A program made the position numbers and the translations under genes. The notes below the pieces were generated by a model that worked only from the letters and a program-made list of their open reading frames with translations, made no database searches and was not told the DNA's origin. From assembly GCA_016194705.1 (NCBI GenBank), contig JACQAZ010000039.1:1-64000 (forward strand): 64,000 nt of DNA, read 5' to 3'. Positions within the stretch are counted from its first letter, which is position 1, and each line of letters begins with the position of its first letter. Source of the DNA: Elusimicrobiota bacterium (GTDB lineage Bacteria > Elusimicrobiota > Elusimicrobia > UBA1565 > UBA9628). Of this stretch, positions 47,801-62,800 are shown piece by piece.

Positions 47801-50800
47801 CACCTATCTGATCACCTCGGTCGTCAAGGACAAGTCCAACAACCAGCTCCAAGGCGTCACCGTGACGACCAACTCGTTCGTCTACGACGTGACGCCCCCG
47901 GTGGCTCTGGCGACCGCTCCGACGGACGGGACCCCCTACCCCTTCCACGCCTACGCGACCGTGCTGCCGGCCATCTACGGCACGGCGCGCGACGCCGCTC
48001 CGGGCCTTATTAAGGATGTCTTCCTGCAGATCAAGGAGACGGCCTGCACCAACGGGCCCTGCGGCAACGTCGGCTCCTATTGGAACGGCTACGCCTGGCA
48101 GGTCGGCGCCGTGTTCCTCGACTCGGGGGTCGTCTCGGGCCTGCTCTCCGGGACGACCTACGCGTGGTCGATGGACACCTCGAACGTCGCCTGGGACAAC
48201 TTCTCGACCTACACGATCACGATCGAGGGCCGCGATCAGTCGCTCAATATCGAGGGGGCGCACACGGATCTGACGATCTACCTGCAGGCGCCGGTCGCCA
48301 CGGTCAGCATCACCCAGCCCGCGCCCAACGGGCAGTACAAAAACAGCGCGCCGTTCGCGGTGAACTTCCAGGGAACCGGCACGAACATGCGGCCGACCAA
48401 CAGCGTCCAGCTCGAGCTCAAGCGCCTGACCGAGCCCACGAGCTACTGGTTCAACCCGACCGCGATCTGGATGACGGCCTCGACCTTCACCACGCTCAGC
48501 GCGCCGTTGGGAAGCTGGACCACGACCTGGACGGTCTCGCCGTACAACATGGACAACTCGACCTACACCTTGACCGTGACGCCGTTCAACACGGCGGGCG
48601 TGGCGGGCACGCCGGCCTCGCTGACCTTCTTCATCGACAACACGGCGCCGACCTCGGCGATCACGACGCCCTCGGGCCCCGCTTGCGCCGGCGTCAACAC
48701 CTGCTTGGGACCGACCGTCACGCCGCTCAACGCCATCGTGGGCAACGCCTCCGACATCAAGAGCCCGGCGCCGCCGGTCGCCAACTCGCTGACGAACACC
48801 GGGCTTACCATCACCATCACCGACAACCCGAGCTGCGTGCCCGGCCCCTGCAAGACCTGGGTGCCGGCCTCCAACGCCTTCGTGGCCGCGGGCGGCGGCT
48901 TCCTGCCGGACGTCTTTACTCCCGTGGGCGCGCCGGTCACATCCTATAATTGGAGCACCTCGACCTTGACCGGCCTTGCCGCCGCCCTGCAGGACGGCGT
49001 CGACTACAAGATCTCGGTTCTGGCGACCGACCTCCCGGGCAACGCGCAATCGCCGGCGGCCCTGTTCACCTTCGTCTGGGACGCGACGCCGCCCGTGGCC
49101 GGCGTCATCCAGCCCTCCTCGGGCAACGTCTACATGAACCTGACCAACATCTCCGGCACCGCGAGCGACCCCGCGGGTGCCTTCGGCAACAACAAGTTCT
49201 CGGGCATGGACCACGTCGACGTGCAGATCTTCGACCCGCAGAACGTGCTGTGCTGGACGGGCGCGGCCTTCGGCTCGTGCTCAGGCGCGACCTTGGGCTG
49301 GAACACGATCGGCGGAGTCCCCACGCCGTGGAGCTACGCCAACGCGCTGCTCTCGCCCGCCCTGCAGTCGGGCAACTACTACACCGTCGCCTCGCGCGGC
49401 GTCGACCGCTCGACCAACACCCAGAACGCCTTCACCTCGGGCATCTCGAGCATGACGGTCTTCATCGACACCGACGCCCCGACCGTGCAGATCACGGTGC
49501 CGGCCAACTCGGTCTCTTACCGAGCCGCGGTCCTCAACGGCGGCAACGCGCTCTCGGGCACGGCCGCCGACGCCGAGAAGGCTTTCTACCCGTTCACCGA
49601 CGCCCTGCAGAACAACACGGTCCAGACGATCATCTGGTACCTCTCGGATGTGACCGGCACGCAGCTGACGGGCAGCACGAGCTTCTACTACTCGGGGGTC
49701 CCCAACTACTGCCCGAACCCGCCGGTGCAGTGCAGCTCGAACGGCACCAAGTTCTCCTCGAACACCTTGCAGGAGGCCGACGCGGCGATCTGGATCGTGG
49801 CCAGCGGCACCAAGACCTGGACCTCCAATTTCACGGCCGCGGACTGGCGCTCCGACCGGCAGTACTACATCAAGGGCCGAGCCAAGGACAAGGCGCTCGA
49901 TGTCAGCGGCGCGGTGGTCGGCAACCAGACCTCGACCTTCTACACGGGCCAGAACTACAACGGCTTCATCGTCGACAACTCTCCGCCGGTCTCCAAGGTC
50001 ACTCAGCCGCCGCTGACCGGCTTCATTCAGAGCCTGGCCTCGATCTCGGGAACCTCGAACGCGGATCTTTCGCAGGCGAGCACCTACTTCCTCAACATCT
50101 GGTACGTTCCTCTCGCCGGCGGCGCGAGCTACTATTGGAACGGCTCGGGCTGGGGCGCGGCCGACGCGCAGACCCCGCGGCCGGTCAAGATCACGGGCTC
50201 GGCGCTCTCCACGGGCACCGTCATCTGGTCGTATCCGGATTCCCTGGTCGGCGAGTCGGCGCCCACGATCACGCAGCCGGCGGGCACGACCTACGGCATC
50301 TCGATCATGGCGCGCGATTTCGCGGGCAACCTCGAGGTGCCGGCGACCGCCCAGCTCGTGCTCGACCAAAGCGGCCCCGACGTCAAGATCACGACGCCGA
50401 TGGTCAACGCCCCGTACTACGGCACGACGCGCCAGCTGCCCACGCTCTCGGGAACGGCGATCGACGTGGGCCCCGCCGGCGTCAATACGGTCACCATCGA
50501 GATCCGCGACATCTCCGAGACCGACCTCGCCCAAGGCGGCAAGAACCCGATCTGGACGGGCTCGGGCTGGAATACCAGCATGAGCTCCAACTACGTGACC
50601 ATGACCGGCTACGCCTTCCCGAACTGGAACCTGACCTCGCCCGGCGTCAATTGGCTGCCGAACAAGCGCTACCAGGTCACGGCTTTGGCCACCGACCTCG
50701 CCGGCAACCTCTCCCCGACGCCGGCGATCATGGACACGATGATCTACGACGTGAATTTCCCGACCAGCACGGTCCTGGCCCCGGTCCACAACACCTACCA

Positions 50801-53800
50801 GAAGGGGCCCAACCTGCCGACCGTCATCTCGGGAACCGGCCAGGACGGCGTGATCGTCTCGAGCGCCGAGGCGAAATCGGGCTTGAACCGCGTCGAGATC
50901 TCGATCCACGACGACGGCGGTCCGCCCAGCTATTACGACGGCGGCGCGTTCTCCTCGATCGTGCCGCTCTGGCGCGTCGTGTCGACGACGACGCTCGACC
51001 CGGCGACCTGGACCTACCCGCCCTCGAACCCGGCCGGCGACGTGATCCCGACCTGGTTGGACGGCCACAAGTACACGATCCAGGTCCGCGCGACCGACAG
51101 CTCGACCAACCAGGAGGCCAACAACGCCTTGGGCGTGCAGATCGCGACCTTCACGGCCGACTACACGCCGCCCGCGGTCACGGTCGTCCTGCCGGGGCCC
51201 GCGGCCTTCATACCGACGGTGTCGAGCTTCACGGGCACGATGAACGATCCTCTCGTCAACGGCAACCACAGCTCCATGGCAGGCGGCGCCGCGGCGGTCT
51301 ACATCGCGATCAAGAAGCTCAGCAACAACACCTACTGGAACCAGTCGAGCTCGGCCTTCGACATCACCTGCCCTCCGTGCACGCCGAACCCCTACACGCT
51401 TGCGACCTTGTGGCAGACGAGTTGGTCGTACACCAACGCCGCGCTGACTTCGGCTCTCACGACGCCTTCGGTCGCGATCGACTACAACGTCTACATCGCC
51501 GGCATCGACAACGCGGGCAACGTGAGCCGCTCGACGATCACGACGCCCGGCGGCGCCGTCGATTACAACTTCAAGATCGACCGTTTCGCGCCCGTCGCGG
51601 TCACGACCTTCCCGGCGGTCGGCTTCACGCAGGGGCCGGCCACGCCGATCGCCGGCACCGCGGTCGACAAGCCGGGGGATCTGACCGTCAACGAGGCCGG
51701 CGTCGGCGCCGTGAGCCTGCAGTTCCTCAAGCTCGACATGAGCGGCGGCGCGCCGGGCACGACGACCTACTGGGACGGCGCCTCGTGGCAGGGCACGCCG
51801 CAGTGGATCTCGCAGAGCTTCGTCGGCGGCACGCCGGGCGGCGCGGCGGCGGCCTGGTACACGACGGGCTCGCCGCCCGAGTCGCAGTTCAACGACGGCT
51901 TCCAGTACTCGGTCATCGCGCGCGCCCAGGATCTTGCCACACCCCCGAACTTCGACACGGTCTACACGACCTTCTCCTTCGTGATCGACCGCACGAGCCC
52001 GACGGTGGCGCTCGTGCAGCCCGCGGCGAGCTCGGTCTACATCTCGACCTACGGCATCATACTGGCCTCGGGAACGTTCACCGATCCTCAAGTCGGCGGC
52101 AAGATCCCCTCGGGCGTCTCTTTGGTGTTCGGCAAGATACAGGACGTCTCGGGCGGCAGCCACTCGCCGGCGGGCGGCCAATGGTGGAACGGCACGACCT
52201 GGGTCGCGGCCCCCGCGCCGCTCTCTGCGAGCGTCAACCTCGCCGCCGGGACCTGGTCGTTTACGAACTTCCCGCCGGGCGACACCTCGGTCAACGGCTG
52301 GACGCGCAATGAGGCCTCGGCCGACGGCCGGCAATACCAGCTGACCGTCTACGCCCAGGACAACGCCGGCCTTCAGGGCGCCTCGGCCGCCCAGATCGCG
52401 GTGCTGACCTTGACCTTCGACGGCACGCCGCCGGCCTCGGGCATCGTCTTCCCGGGCTCGTTCGCTTCGACGACGACCTTGGCCTCGATCACCGGCACCG
52501 CGCAGGACTATCTCGTCAACAGCTCTTCCGCGGACGTCAAGTATGTCTACATCGCGATCAACAGCGACGTCGGCAACAACGCGATCAACGGCGATCCCCA
52601 CACGGGTACGGGCTGGTTCTGGAACCAGGTCACCGGCGCCTGGGTCAACTCCGGCTCGCCGATCTGGTCGACGACGACCTGGACCGGGACGCAGTGGACC
52701 TGGGCCTCCGCGGTCATCGACAACAACCTGCTCATCGACTCGTTCTACAACGTGATCTCGAGCGCCGTCGACAACGGCGGCAACGCGCCGCCGCCGCCGC
52801 TGCCGCCCTCGTTCCCCGCTCCGGGGACGCAATACCGCCACGTGCAGTTCGAGCCGCCGGGGGCGTTCTCATCGATCCTCGTTCCGGCCAACAACGCTTA
52901 TTTCAACCAGCTCGCGGCCTTCTCGGGCTCGGCCAATCAGTACACGACCCAGGTCCAGCTCCAATTGAAGCGCAAGGACACGGCTCAGTGCTGGAGCGGC
53001 GCCGTCTGGGGCGCCTGCCCGAACATACGCAACATGAACCAGCCCGCGCCCAACACCGGCTGGACCTGGAGCTATCCCTCGGGCACCTCGCCGCTCGACG
53101 CGATGCCCGACTTCAGCCTCGTCAACAACACGACCTTCACCTTGACCGTGACGGGCTACAACTTCGTGCCCAAGGCCGAGTGCGGCACCGTTCCCTGCAA
53201 CACCAACAGCTTCTTCATCGACATGACCTCGCCGACGACCACGGTGACCTATCCGCCGGACACCGGCGCGATCAGGACGCCGCCGACCTTGAGCGGCTCG
53301 GTCGTCGACCCGAACATCGGCCTGGTGACCTCGGGCGTCAAGGACCCGGCGGGCGTCTCGGTGCTCATCAAGCGCATCACCGACAACGGCGTGCCCGCCG
53401 ACAACTTCTTCTGGAACCAAGCGTCGAGCACCTGGACGGCCTCGGTGGGCTTCGCCGCGAGCTCGGCGGTCTACAACTCGGGCACCAACTCCTGGACCTT
53501 CCAGTCCAACGTCTCGACCTTGACCTGGATGAACGGCGTCAAGTACTCGGTCCAGGTGCAGAGCAAGGACAACGCGTCGGGCGGCGGCGGGCCCAACCTC
53601 GAGACCGCCGGCGCGGGCATCACCTTCACCTACGACGTCGTGGCCCCGACGGTGACCTTGCAGGTCCCCGACACCACGACCCAGAAGTGGCGCGACCTCT
53701 CGACGATCTCGGGCACGGCGCTCGTGCCGGCGGCCTACGCCGCGTTCAAGGAGGTCGACGTGCGCTTCCGGCAGGTCGGACCCCCGGCCGTGTACGCCGA

Positions 53801-56800
53801 CCCCGGCACCTCGCTCAACTTCCTGCAGCCCAACGGGGACCTCGCGTGGATCAAGGCCACCGACGCGGGCAGCCTGACGAACTGGTTCCTCTCGACGGGC
53901 GTGGTCCCCGCGCAGCCCGCGGGCTTCCCGCTCCAGCAGGGCGCGACCTACGCCGTCGAGGCGCGCGCCATCGACCTGGCCGGCAACATCTCGGCCTACG
54001 CGACCTCGTATCTCTTCGTGTATGACTCGAGCCCGCCGATCTCGGGCGTCCAATACCCGGCCAAAAACTCGATCGTGAGCCAGCTGCTCACATTGAGCGG
54101 CACGGCCGCCGACCTGCCCTTGGTCAACCCCGGCGCGATCACGGCGACCGACGTGCGCCTGCAGCGCCTGGCCGACGGCAAGTTCTGGAACGGAGGCGGG
54201 GCGGGGGGAAGCTTCGTCTCGGCCGCGACGATGAAGTCGAGCCTCGCGCAGGTCGTCGCCGGCGCAAACTGGTCGGTCGTGCCCGCCGACCTGCCGCCGG
54301 CCAGCTCCTTGACCTCGGGCGACTCCTATTACATCACCGTCATGAGCACCGACGACGTCTCGCAGAACGGCAACGGCGGCACCTTCAGCGACTACGGCGG
54401 CTTTTTCTTCTCGACCTTCACGTTCGACAACACGGCGCCCTACGCCGGGATCGCGTTCCCGCGCGACGCCAGCTTCCAGACTTTGACGATGGCCCCCTTC
54501 AGCGGGGCGGCGCTCGACAACGTCTCGCTCTCGACGGTCGCCCTCAACCTCCAAGACGTCACGGTCGGCGGGGCCAACTCTTGCTTCATGCCCGGCGCCG
54601 GCTTTGCCAACAACTGCGCGGCCTCCTGGTTCAAGGCGATGGGAGGCCCCTGCGCCGGCCTGACCTCGTGCTCTTGGAGCTTTAACTTCGGCGCGACCTT
54701 GCCCTTCACGCGTAATCACCAGTACATCGTGCTCTCATCGGCGACCGACCAGGCGGCGCCGGCCAACGCGCAGGTCGCGACCTCGTCGGCGGGCTTTACC
54801 TACGACATCGGCATTCCGACCGCGGCCTTCACGAGCCCCGGCAACGCGGGCTACCTCAACGCCTTCGTGACCTCGGTCGCGGGCACGGCGATCGACGACA
54901 ATTCCGGCATCACGAGCCTGCACCTCTCTCTGTCCTCGAGCGCGGCGGGCGCGGTCGGCAGCTGGTGGGACAACGCGGCCGGCCAGTTCACGGGACTCTC
55001 CCCGGAGTTTTCGAGCTTGTTCTCGAGCACGGCGACCTACGTCTTCAACGGCTCGCCGCCCAACGACACCTGGACCTGGAACCTGCCGCCCATCAACAAG
55101 TTCGTCAACGGCCAGGTCTACGACCTGCGCTCGCAGACGACCGACAACGCGGGCAACCAGCACACCCAGGACCTCGGGACCTACACCTTCGACAGCCAGA
55201 ACCCGGTTTCGGGCATCCAGCTGCCGGTCAACGGCTCTTTCTACAACAGCCTGGCCACGATCTCGGGCACGAGCTCGGACAACGTCGCGGTCTCGACCGT
55301 CGCGCTGGTCGTCCAGGACCAGGGCGCGGCCGGTCCGAACAACTGCTACAGCCCCAACAACGGCCTGTTTAATAACTCGTGCACGGTGTCCTTCCCTGCC
55401 ATGGGGGCGCCGTGCGCGGGCGTGACCTGCGCCTGGTCGTTCACGGGCATCCCGTGGGTCACGGGCCACGTCTACATCGTCGTCTCGTCGGCCACCGATG
55501 CCGCCCTGAACCAGCAGAACAGCTTCGCAGCCAGCGTGGCCTCGAACACCTTCACTTTCGACACGACCAAGCCCACGGTCGGGCTCACTCAGCCGGACGG
55601 GACCCAGGCGCAGCCTTTCCGGGTCAACACCTTGGCGACGATCTCGGGCACGGCGGGTGTGACCGCGCCGGATCAGCTGCAGATCGTCAACTTGAGCGTG
55701 CAGCGCTTCCTGACCGGCTTCTTCTGGAACCCGCCGCCGCCGGGCGGGACCGGCACCGGTCTCTTCGATATCGACCAGACCGTGACCAGCCGCGAGCTGG
55801 CCTACACGACGGCGACCTACACGGTCGACTGGACGAATTGGACGCTCTCAAGCGGCATGCCGCTGCTCTCCGGGGAGAAGTACGAGATCATCCCGCGCGC
55901 CAAGGACAAGGCCGGCAACTACTCGGTCCCGCTGAGCACCTTCGAGGTGACCTACGACATCACGCCGCCGCAGTCGAGCGTGACGGCGCCCGGCAACGCG
56001 TCTTACGTCAAAACCTTGCCCACCATCACGGGCCAGTTCGCGGACCTGCCGGCCTCCAACCCCGGCCTCGTCAACCGCGTGAGCCTGCGCATCACGCGCC
56101 TCTCGGACAAGAACTGCTGGGACGGCGCGACTTGGCAGGCCGCGGGGCTCTGCCCGATCACGATCACGGGCACGGCGAGCCCGTTTGCGGGCGCGGTCCA
56201 GGTCTGGACCTCGACCTGGTCGATTCGACCCGGCATCCCGGCGGCGGGCAACACGCCGACGATGATCACGGGCACCTCGTACTACGTGACGAGCTCCGGC
56301 CAGGACAACGCGGCGCCCGCGGGCAACTCCGAGGCCTTTTACGGAGTCCTCGGCTCGACGTTCACCTTCGACGACACGGCTCCCTACGCGGGCGTCGCCT
56401 TCCCGCCCGATGGCGGCTTCTTCAGCCTGGTGGCCAGCATGAACGGCGTCGCGACCGACAACGTCGGCGTCTCGACGGTGGCCTTGAACGTGCAGGACAC
56501 CACCGTGGGCGGGGCGAACTCCTGCTACCTGCCGGGCTCCGACTTCACGAATTCCTGCGCGACCTCGTGGTTCAAGGCCTTCGGCGGTCCCTGCGTCGCG
56601 GGCGCGCCCTGCGCGTGGAACTCGACTTTCCCCGCCGGCACGCCCTTTGTGCAGGCCCACCAGTACGTGATCCTGTCCTCGGCGACGGATCTCGCCACCA
56701 ACGCCCAGGTCGCGACCTCGTCTGCGGGCTTCACCTTCGACATCAACGTCCCGACCGCGGCCTTCACGACCCCGGGGCCCGGCGGCTACGTCAACTCTTT

Positions 56801-59800
56801 GGCGACTCTCATCGGCGGCACGGCGGCCGAGGCGCCGGCCGGCGTGCAGAGCGTCATGGTTGCGATCTCCTCGTTCAACGGCGTGGGCGGCTGGTGGGAC
56901 TACGCCGCCGGGAAATTCACCGGCAACGCGCCCGACTTCGCCAACGCGGCGGCCGCGGCGACGACCGCCAACGGCTTCGCCAACTGGACCTGGAGCTTCC
57001 CGGCCGGCATGCAGTCCAAGTTCGCCAACAACGTGACGACCTATCTCGTCGAGACCTTCACGACCAACAACGCCCAGACGACCAGGACCCAGACCTCGGT
57101 GCCCCTGCAGCCGGCCTGGAACTTCTCCTTCGACAGCCAGAACCCGGCGTCGGGAATCCAGGTCCCGGTCAACGGCGCGACCTACAGCAGCCTGGCGACG
57201 ATCTCGGGCACGAGCTCGGACAACCTGTTCGTCTCGACGATGTCGCTGATCGTGCAGGACCAGGGGACGGCCGGCCCGAATAACTGCTACAGCCCCAACA
57301 ACGGCCTCTTCAACAACTCGTGCGCGGTCTCCTTCCCGGCCATGGGCGGGCCTTGCGCGGGCGTCTCCTGCAACTGGTCGTTTACGGGCATCCCGTGGGT
57401 CACGGGCCACGTCTACATCGTGGTCTCGTCGGCGACCGACGCGGCCGGCAACCAGCAGTCGAGCTTCGCGGCCTCCGTGGCCTCGAACACGTTCACCTAC
57501 GACACGGGCAAGCCCGCGATCTCCATCGGATTCCCGGTCAATCTCTCGCGCCTGCCGAGCCTCGCCGCCGACGGCGGGACCTTGATCAGCGGCTCCGCCT
57601 CCGAGGCCGCGCCCGGCGTGGTCACGACCGTCCAATTGCGCATCCGCCAACTCAACGCGCCGAGCCTATTCGCCGATCCGAAGTCCGTGCCGCCGATGCA
57701 GTTCGACCTCGACCCGGCCACCCAAGCGGAACTCGCCTGGACGACCGCGACCTACTCGGGGAGCCCCGCGTGGTTCTCCTGGACGGTCTCGAGCGGCCAG
57801 AACAGCTTCTTCGTGGCGGGAGACTCCTACACCTACGAGGCGCGCGCGATCAACGCCGCGGGCTCGTACTCCGCGTCCTACTCGACGGTCACGACGATCT
57901 TCGACAACGTCGCCCCCGTCTCGGCCGTGACCTTGCCGGTGGCCTTCAGCACGCAGTCATCCTTGGCCATTCTGTCGGGCACCTCGCTGGATTTTGCGGG
58001 GAGCAACCCCGGCACTGTGAGCTCGGTCAGGCTCCAGCTCATCCGCAAGGCCGACAACAACTATTGGAACGGCGGCGGCTGGACCAGCGTGCCGACAAAC
58101 CTGACTCCGGCCATCGATGGCATCGAGGTCGACCAGACGAGCTGGCAGCTCAAGGTCAACCTGCCGAGCAACGCCCAGCTGACCGACGGCGATTCCTACT
58201 ACTTGACGAGTTCCGCGCTCGACAACGCGAACCCCGTCAACACGGAGGCCTTCTTCACGCCCGCTCGCTCCTCGACCTTCACGGTCGATCTCGGCGTGCC
58301 GGCCTCGACCATCACGATCCCGACCAACGGCCAGATCGTGGCCTCGCTCGCGTCGATCGGGGGCACCGCGATCGACGTCCTGGCCGGCATCTCGAACGCC
58401 TCTCAGATCTCGGTGTCCATCAAGTCTCTCACCGACGGCTACTGCTGGAACGGCTTGGTCCCGGGCACGGTCAGTGTGGCCGGCTGCCCGCTGAGCTTCT
58501 ATCCGATCAACGACATCCCCAGCGGCCGCGGCGGGACCTACTCGACCGCGTCCAAGTTCTGGAGCATGAACGCCCCGGCGCTCACGCCTAAGTACACCTA
58601 TCAGGTCCAGGTCATCGCGATCGACAACGCCCTGCCCACGGGCAATACGCAGCTCGCGGCGAGCGCGCACACGATCACCTTCACCTACGATCCCAACGCG
58701 GCCGCGGCCAACTTCTCCTATCCGCCGACCTTGCCGGCGGCCGGCGCCAACCTGAACACGGCCTTCTCGGTGCGCGGCACGGCCGTAGACCAGTTCGGGG
58801 TCGCCGCCGCCTCCGTGTCCTTCCAAGAAGCGGACACGTTGATGTATTACGATGGTGTGTCGACGTTCTCGTCCGTCGCCCAAAAATGGATCGACGTCGG
58901 CGCGCTGGGCGGCTCGATCCCGAACTTCACATTCAGCCTCTCGGGCGCGCCCGCGGTCCCCAACCTCGCGGCGACCAACGGGCGCAACTACAACTTCTTC
59001 GTCAAGGCCATCACCAACGCAGGCGTCGAGTCCGCGCCGGCCACGATCACGATCAAGTACGACACGGCCAAGCCGACCTCCGGCGTGGGCTTCCCGTCGG
59101 CCGGGGTGTATCTCAACAACTTCAGCTCGGCCACGGGCACGACCTCGGATCCCGGCGCCGCTGCCTCGGGAGTCGCCGGGGTCCAGGCGCAGATGGAGCG
59201 CATGTCCGACGCCACCTGCTGGAACGGCGCGGCCTGGGGCACGAGCTGCGCCTTGGAGACGAGCTGGCTCTCTCCCGTCGTGCCGGTCGTCACCAATTGG
59301 ACGAAGAACACCCAGCTGCCCCTGCCGAACAATCTGGCCAGCGGGCTCGAGGACGGCAAGCAGTACCAGGTCAGCGCGCGCGCCTTCGACGTGGCCGCCA
59401 ACACGCAGACCGCGCTCGGCTCGACCCTGTTCTACTTCGACGTCTCCTCGCCGACGGCGACCATCGCCTTGCCGGCCAACGGCATCTACTACAACACCTT
59501 GCCCACGGTCTCGGGCCAAGCCCAGGACAACGGCCCTCACCTCTCCCCGGTCGACTTCCCGCAAGTGCTGATCTTCGACGCGCCGCTCTCCAAGTACTGG
59601 CAGGACGGCGTCGGCTGGGTGGCGGCTCCCTTCTGGAACCTCGCGAAGGACTCGACGACGACGGGCGGCCTCTTCACCTGGCGCTACGACGCGTCTCTGG
59701 TGACCTGGCCCAACCGGAGCAACACCAACCTCCAGATCGACGTCAAGACCGCCGACGCGGCCGGCAACTATACGATCGCGTCCTCGACCTTCGGCTTCAC

Positions 59801-62800
59801 CAATACCCCTCCTGTGTCTCGCGTGAGTTATCCGTCCAGCGACGGGGTACGCTTCTCGTCGATGACCTCGATCTCGGGCACCTCGCTCGACGGCGTGGCT
59901 CCGGTCACGCAGGTGCAGGCCATGATCTGGTACGTCACGGGCGCGACCACCTTCTACTGGAACCCTGTGGCCCCTCACTGGGCCGGCAACTTCACGCCCG
60001 CCTTCTACCCGATATCGGGCTCGGGCGGGCCCTTCGGCGTCAACAACCCGTGGGGCTACACCTCGGCGCAGAACGCCGACTTCGCGGCTCCCGGCACGCT
60101 CAACTTCGCCTGGAACGACGGCACGCACGACGGCCAAACCAACCCGCCGTTCTCGGGCAACGGCAAGACCTTCTACGTCATGACCCAGGCCATCGACGCG
60201 GCGGGCAATTACGAGACGGCTCTGGCGACGCGGACCTTCATCTTCGACAACGTGCCGCCGTTCTCTAGCCCGACGGCGCCCGGAGACCAGACTGCGATCA
60301 CGGCGCTGGCCACCCTTTCGGGCGCCTCCAACGACGACGCCAAGGGCGCCAGCGGCGTCAAATCCGGCGTCGTGTCGGTTCTCGACAAGGAGGCCGCCAA
60401 GTACTACGACGGCTCGGCCTTCACGAGCGCGAGCCAGCAGTGGCTCAATGTCACCCAGCTCTTCCAGGCCTCCTGGACCTTCGTCAACGGCCCCCTGGGC
60501 TCCCAGCTCCTGGACACCCACCATTACGTGATCGCCTCGTCGGCGACCGACAACGTCGGCAACGCGCAGAACGTCGTCGGCCAGTCGACCGTGCTCTTCG
60601 ACACGACCACGCCGACCTCGCAGGTCACCAACCCGGTCAACGGCACGACCTACAACGACAACAAGATCCTCAACGGCAGCTCCTCGGACCCGGGCTACAC
60701 CTCGGGGATCAACGGGACGGGCTCGGGCGTCTACCCCGGCCTCTCGCCCACCTGGCAGCAGGGCCACATCGAGCTGACCATCTTCCGCGACACGGCGCCG
60801 CTGGTGCCGGGCACCGGCCCCTTCAACTTCGGCAGCTGGGACGCCTCGGGCTTCTTCTGGAACGGCTCGACCTGGGTCGCGGCCTCGGGCGGCCAGCTCT
60901 GGGTGCTCGCGGGTCCCCCGGATTCCTTCGGCAACTGGACCTACGGAAGCCTGGTCTGTCCTGTGGCGCCCCCGAACGTCTGCTGGAACCGCGGCGACCA
61001 GTACATGGTCTGGTCGCGCTCGGTCGACAACGCGGGTAACGTGCAGGCCGCAGTCCTCCAGGCGCCCGAGTTCTTCATCGCGGCCCCCGCCCAGAGCCTC
61101 AAGGTCACGGTCGCGCCCAACCCCGTGACCGCGGGCCTGCCCTCCTCCTTGACCGTCGAGGCCATGGACGGTCCCGGCGGAACGGGCAACCGCGCGACGA
61201 GCTTCAATGGCACGGTGGACTTCTCGATCGACTCGGGCGCCGGGCCCGAGGTCGAGGACACCGACAACACCCCTGACACCGACCACGGCCTGCCCAAGCC
61301 CTATCTCTTCAGCGTCGGGACCGGCGGCGACAACGGCATACACACCTTCGCGAATCTGCAGCTGCTGCGCAAGGCGGGCGCGCGCAACGTGCACGTCAAC
61401 CAGCAGGGCAACCCGGGCTTCTTCGGCGACGGGACGGTCACGGTCAATCCCGCGGCCGCATCCCAAGTCCAGGTCGTCGCCGACTACCCGCATCAGCTGC
61501 CCGGCCCCGGCGTGACCACCGTCGGCACCGAGGGCCGCACGGGCGCGCCGCTCACCAACAACACGGCCGGCACGCCGATCCAGTTCCTGCTGCAGGTCGT
61601 CGACCCCTATTGGAACCTCGTGCTCTCGTCGGCCGCGTCGATGAGCATACAGAGCTCGGACCCGCACGACGGCCCGTTCAACACCTTGCCGGCGAACACC
61701 AACCCCGTCTTCGTGGGCTCGACGACGATCACCTGGACCTTCGTCACGGCCTCGCTGAGCGGCCAGCGCATACAGGCCAGCGGCTCGAGCAACTTCCCGA
61801 ACCTCTCGAACGGCCTCGGCGCGGGACAGACCACGCCGGTGCCGATTCTCGGCAACCCCAAGCAAAGACTGCTCGTGCTGTTGCCCGGCGAGACGCGCGT
61901 CGAGGGCAAGGCCGACACCTTGCCCTACGGCAAGACCGGCGCGCCGCTGGACCTCAAGGCCGGCCTGTCCTACGCGGCGACCGTCTACGCGGTCGATAAT
62001 TTCTGGAACACCGACTCGGCGGCCGGCGATCCCGTCAGCTTGAGCCTGATCAGCGACGCCTACGCGCCGACCTTGGCCTCCCAGCCCCTCTTCAACGGCG
62101 CCACGATCTTCTGGTTCACGCCGGTCGCGGCCAGCACGATGGCGGCGATCGTCTCGACGACGCCGGCCAGCATCACGACGACGTTCTACTACACTCTGAA
62201 TGCGGGCACCGACTACGACCCGATGACGGTCTGGTGGGACAAGCCGGTCGGACTGCAGCTGATCGCCCAGGGCCAGGTCGCAGCACCCGGCCTGGCCGGG
62301 ACGCCGCCCTACGGGTTCAATCCGACCTCGGGCGGCCGCTCGAACGCCACGGCCGCGACCTTGACGGCCGGCGTCACGACGACGATCACCGTCAACCTCG
62401 TCGACTCGCACTACAACGTGGTGTCGGGGACCACCCCGTTCATGAACGCGGGCCAGCTCAACTCCTCGAACACCTTGGTGGCCGAGCTCTATTTCCCGTT
62501 CGACACCAACATCCAGGACGGCTGGCTGCTCGAGCCCAAGCCGTATCTCAAGGCCCTCAACGCCGGAACGACCTTCTTCACGGTGATCCCGGTCACCCAC
62601 GGCGCCTTGACCATGTCGGTGCGCGACAACACCTACATGACCTTCTCGACCGACACGGTCGCGGGCATACCGGTCAACGGCGGAGCGGTGGCCGGACTGC
62701 AGATCCTCGTGCCCAGCGAGTTCGCCGTCGAGGGCTCGACCGAGGGCAAGGCCGGCCAGGCCGGGCCGCTCTCTGCCGGCCAGTCCTACACGATAACGGT

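Noticed and set aside
41331..61080. CRISPR or simple DNA tandem repeats
   Set aside because: The repetition is at the protein level with long, diverged units; there are no short identical repeats with unique spacers.
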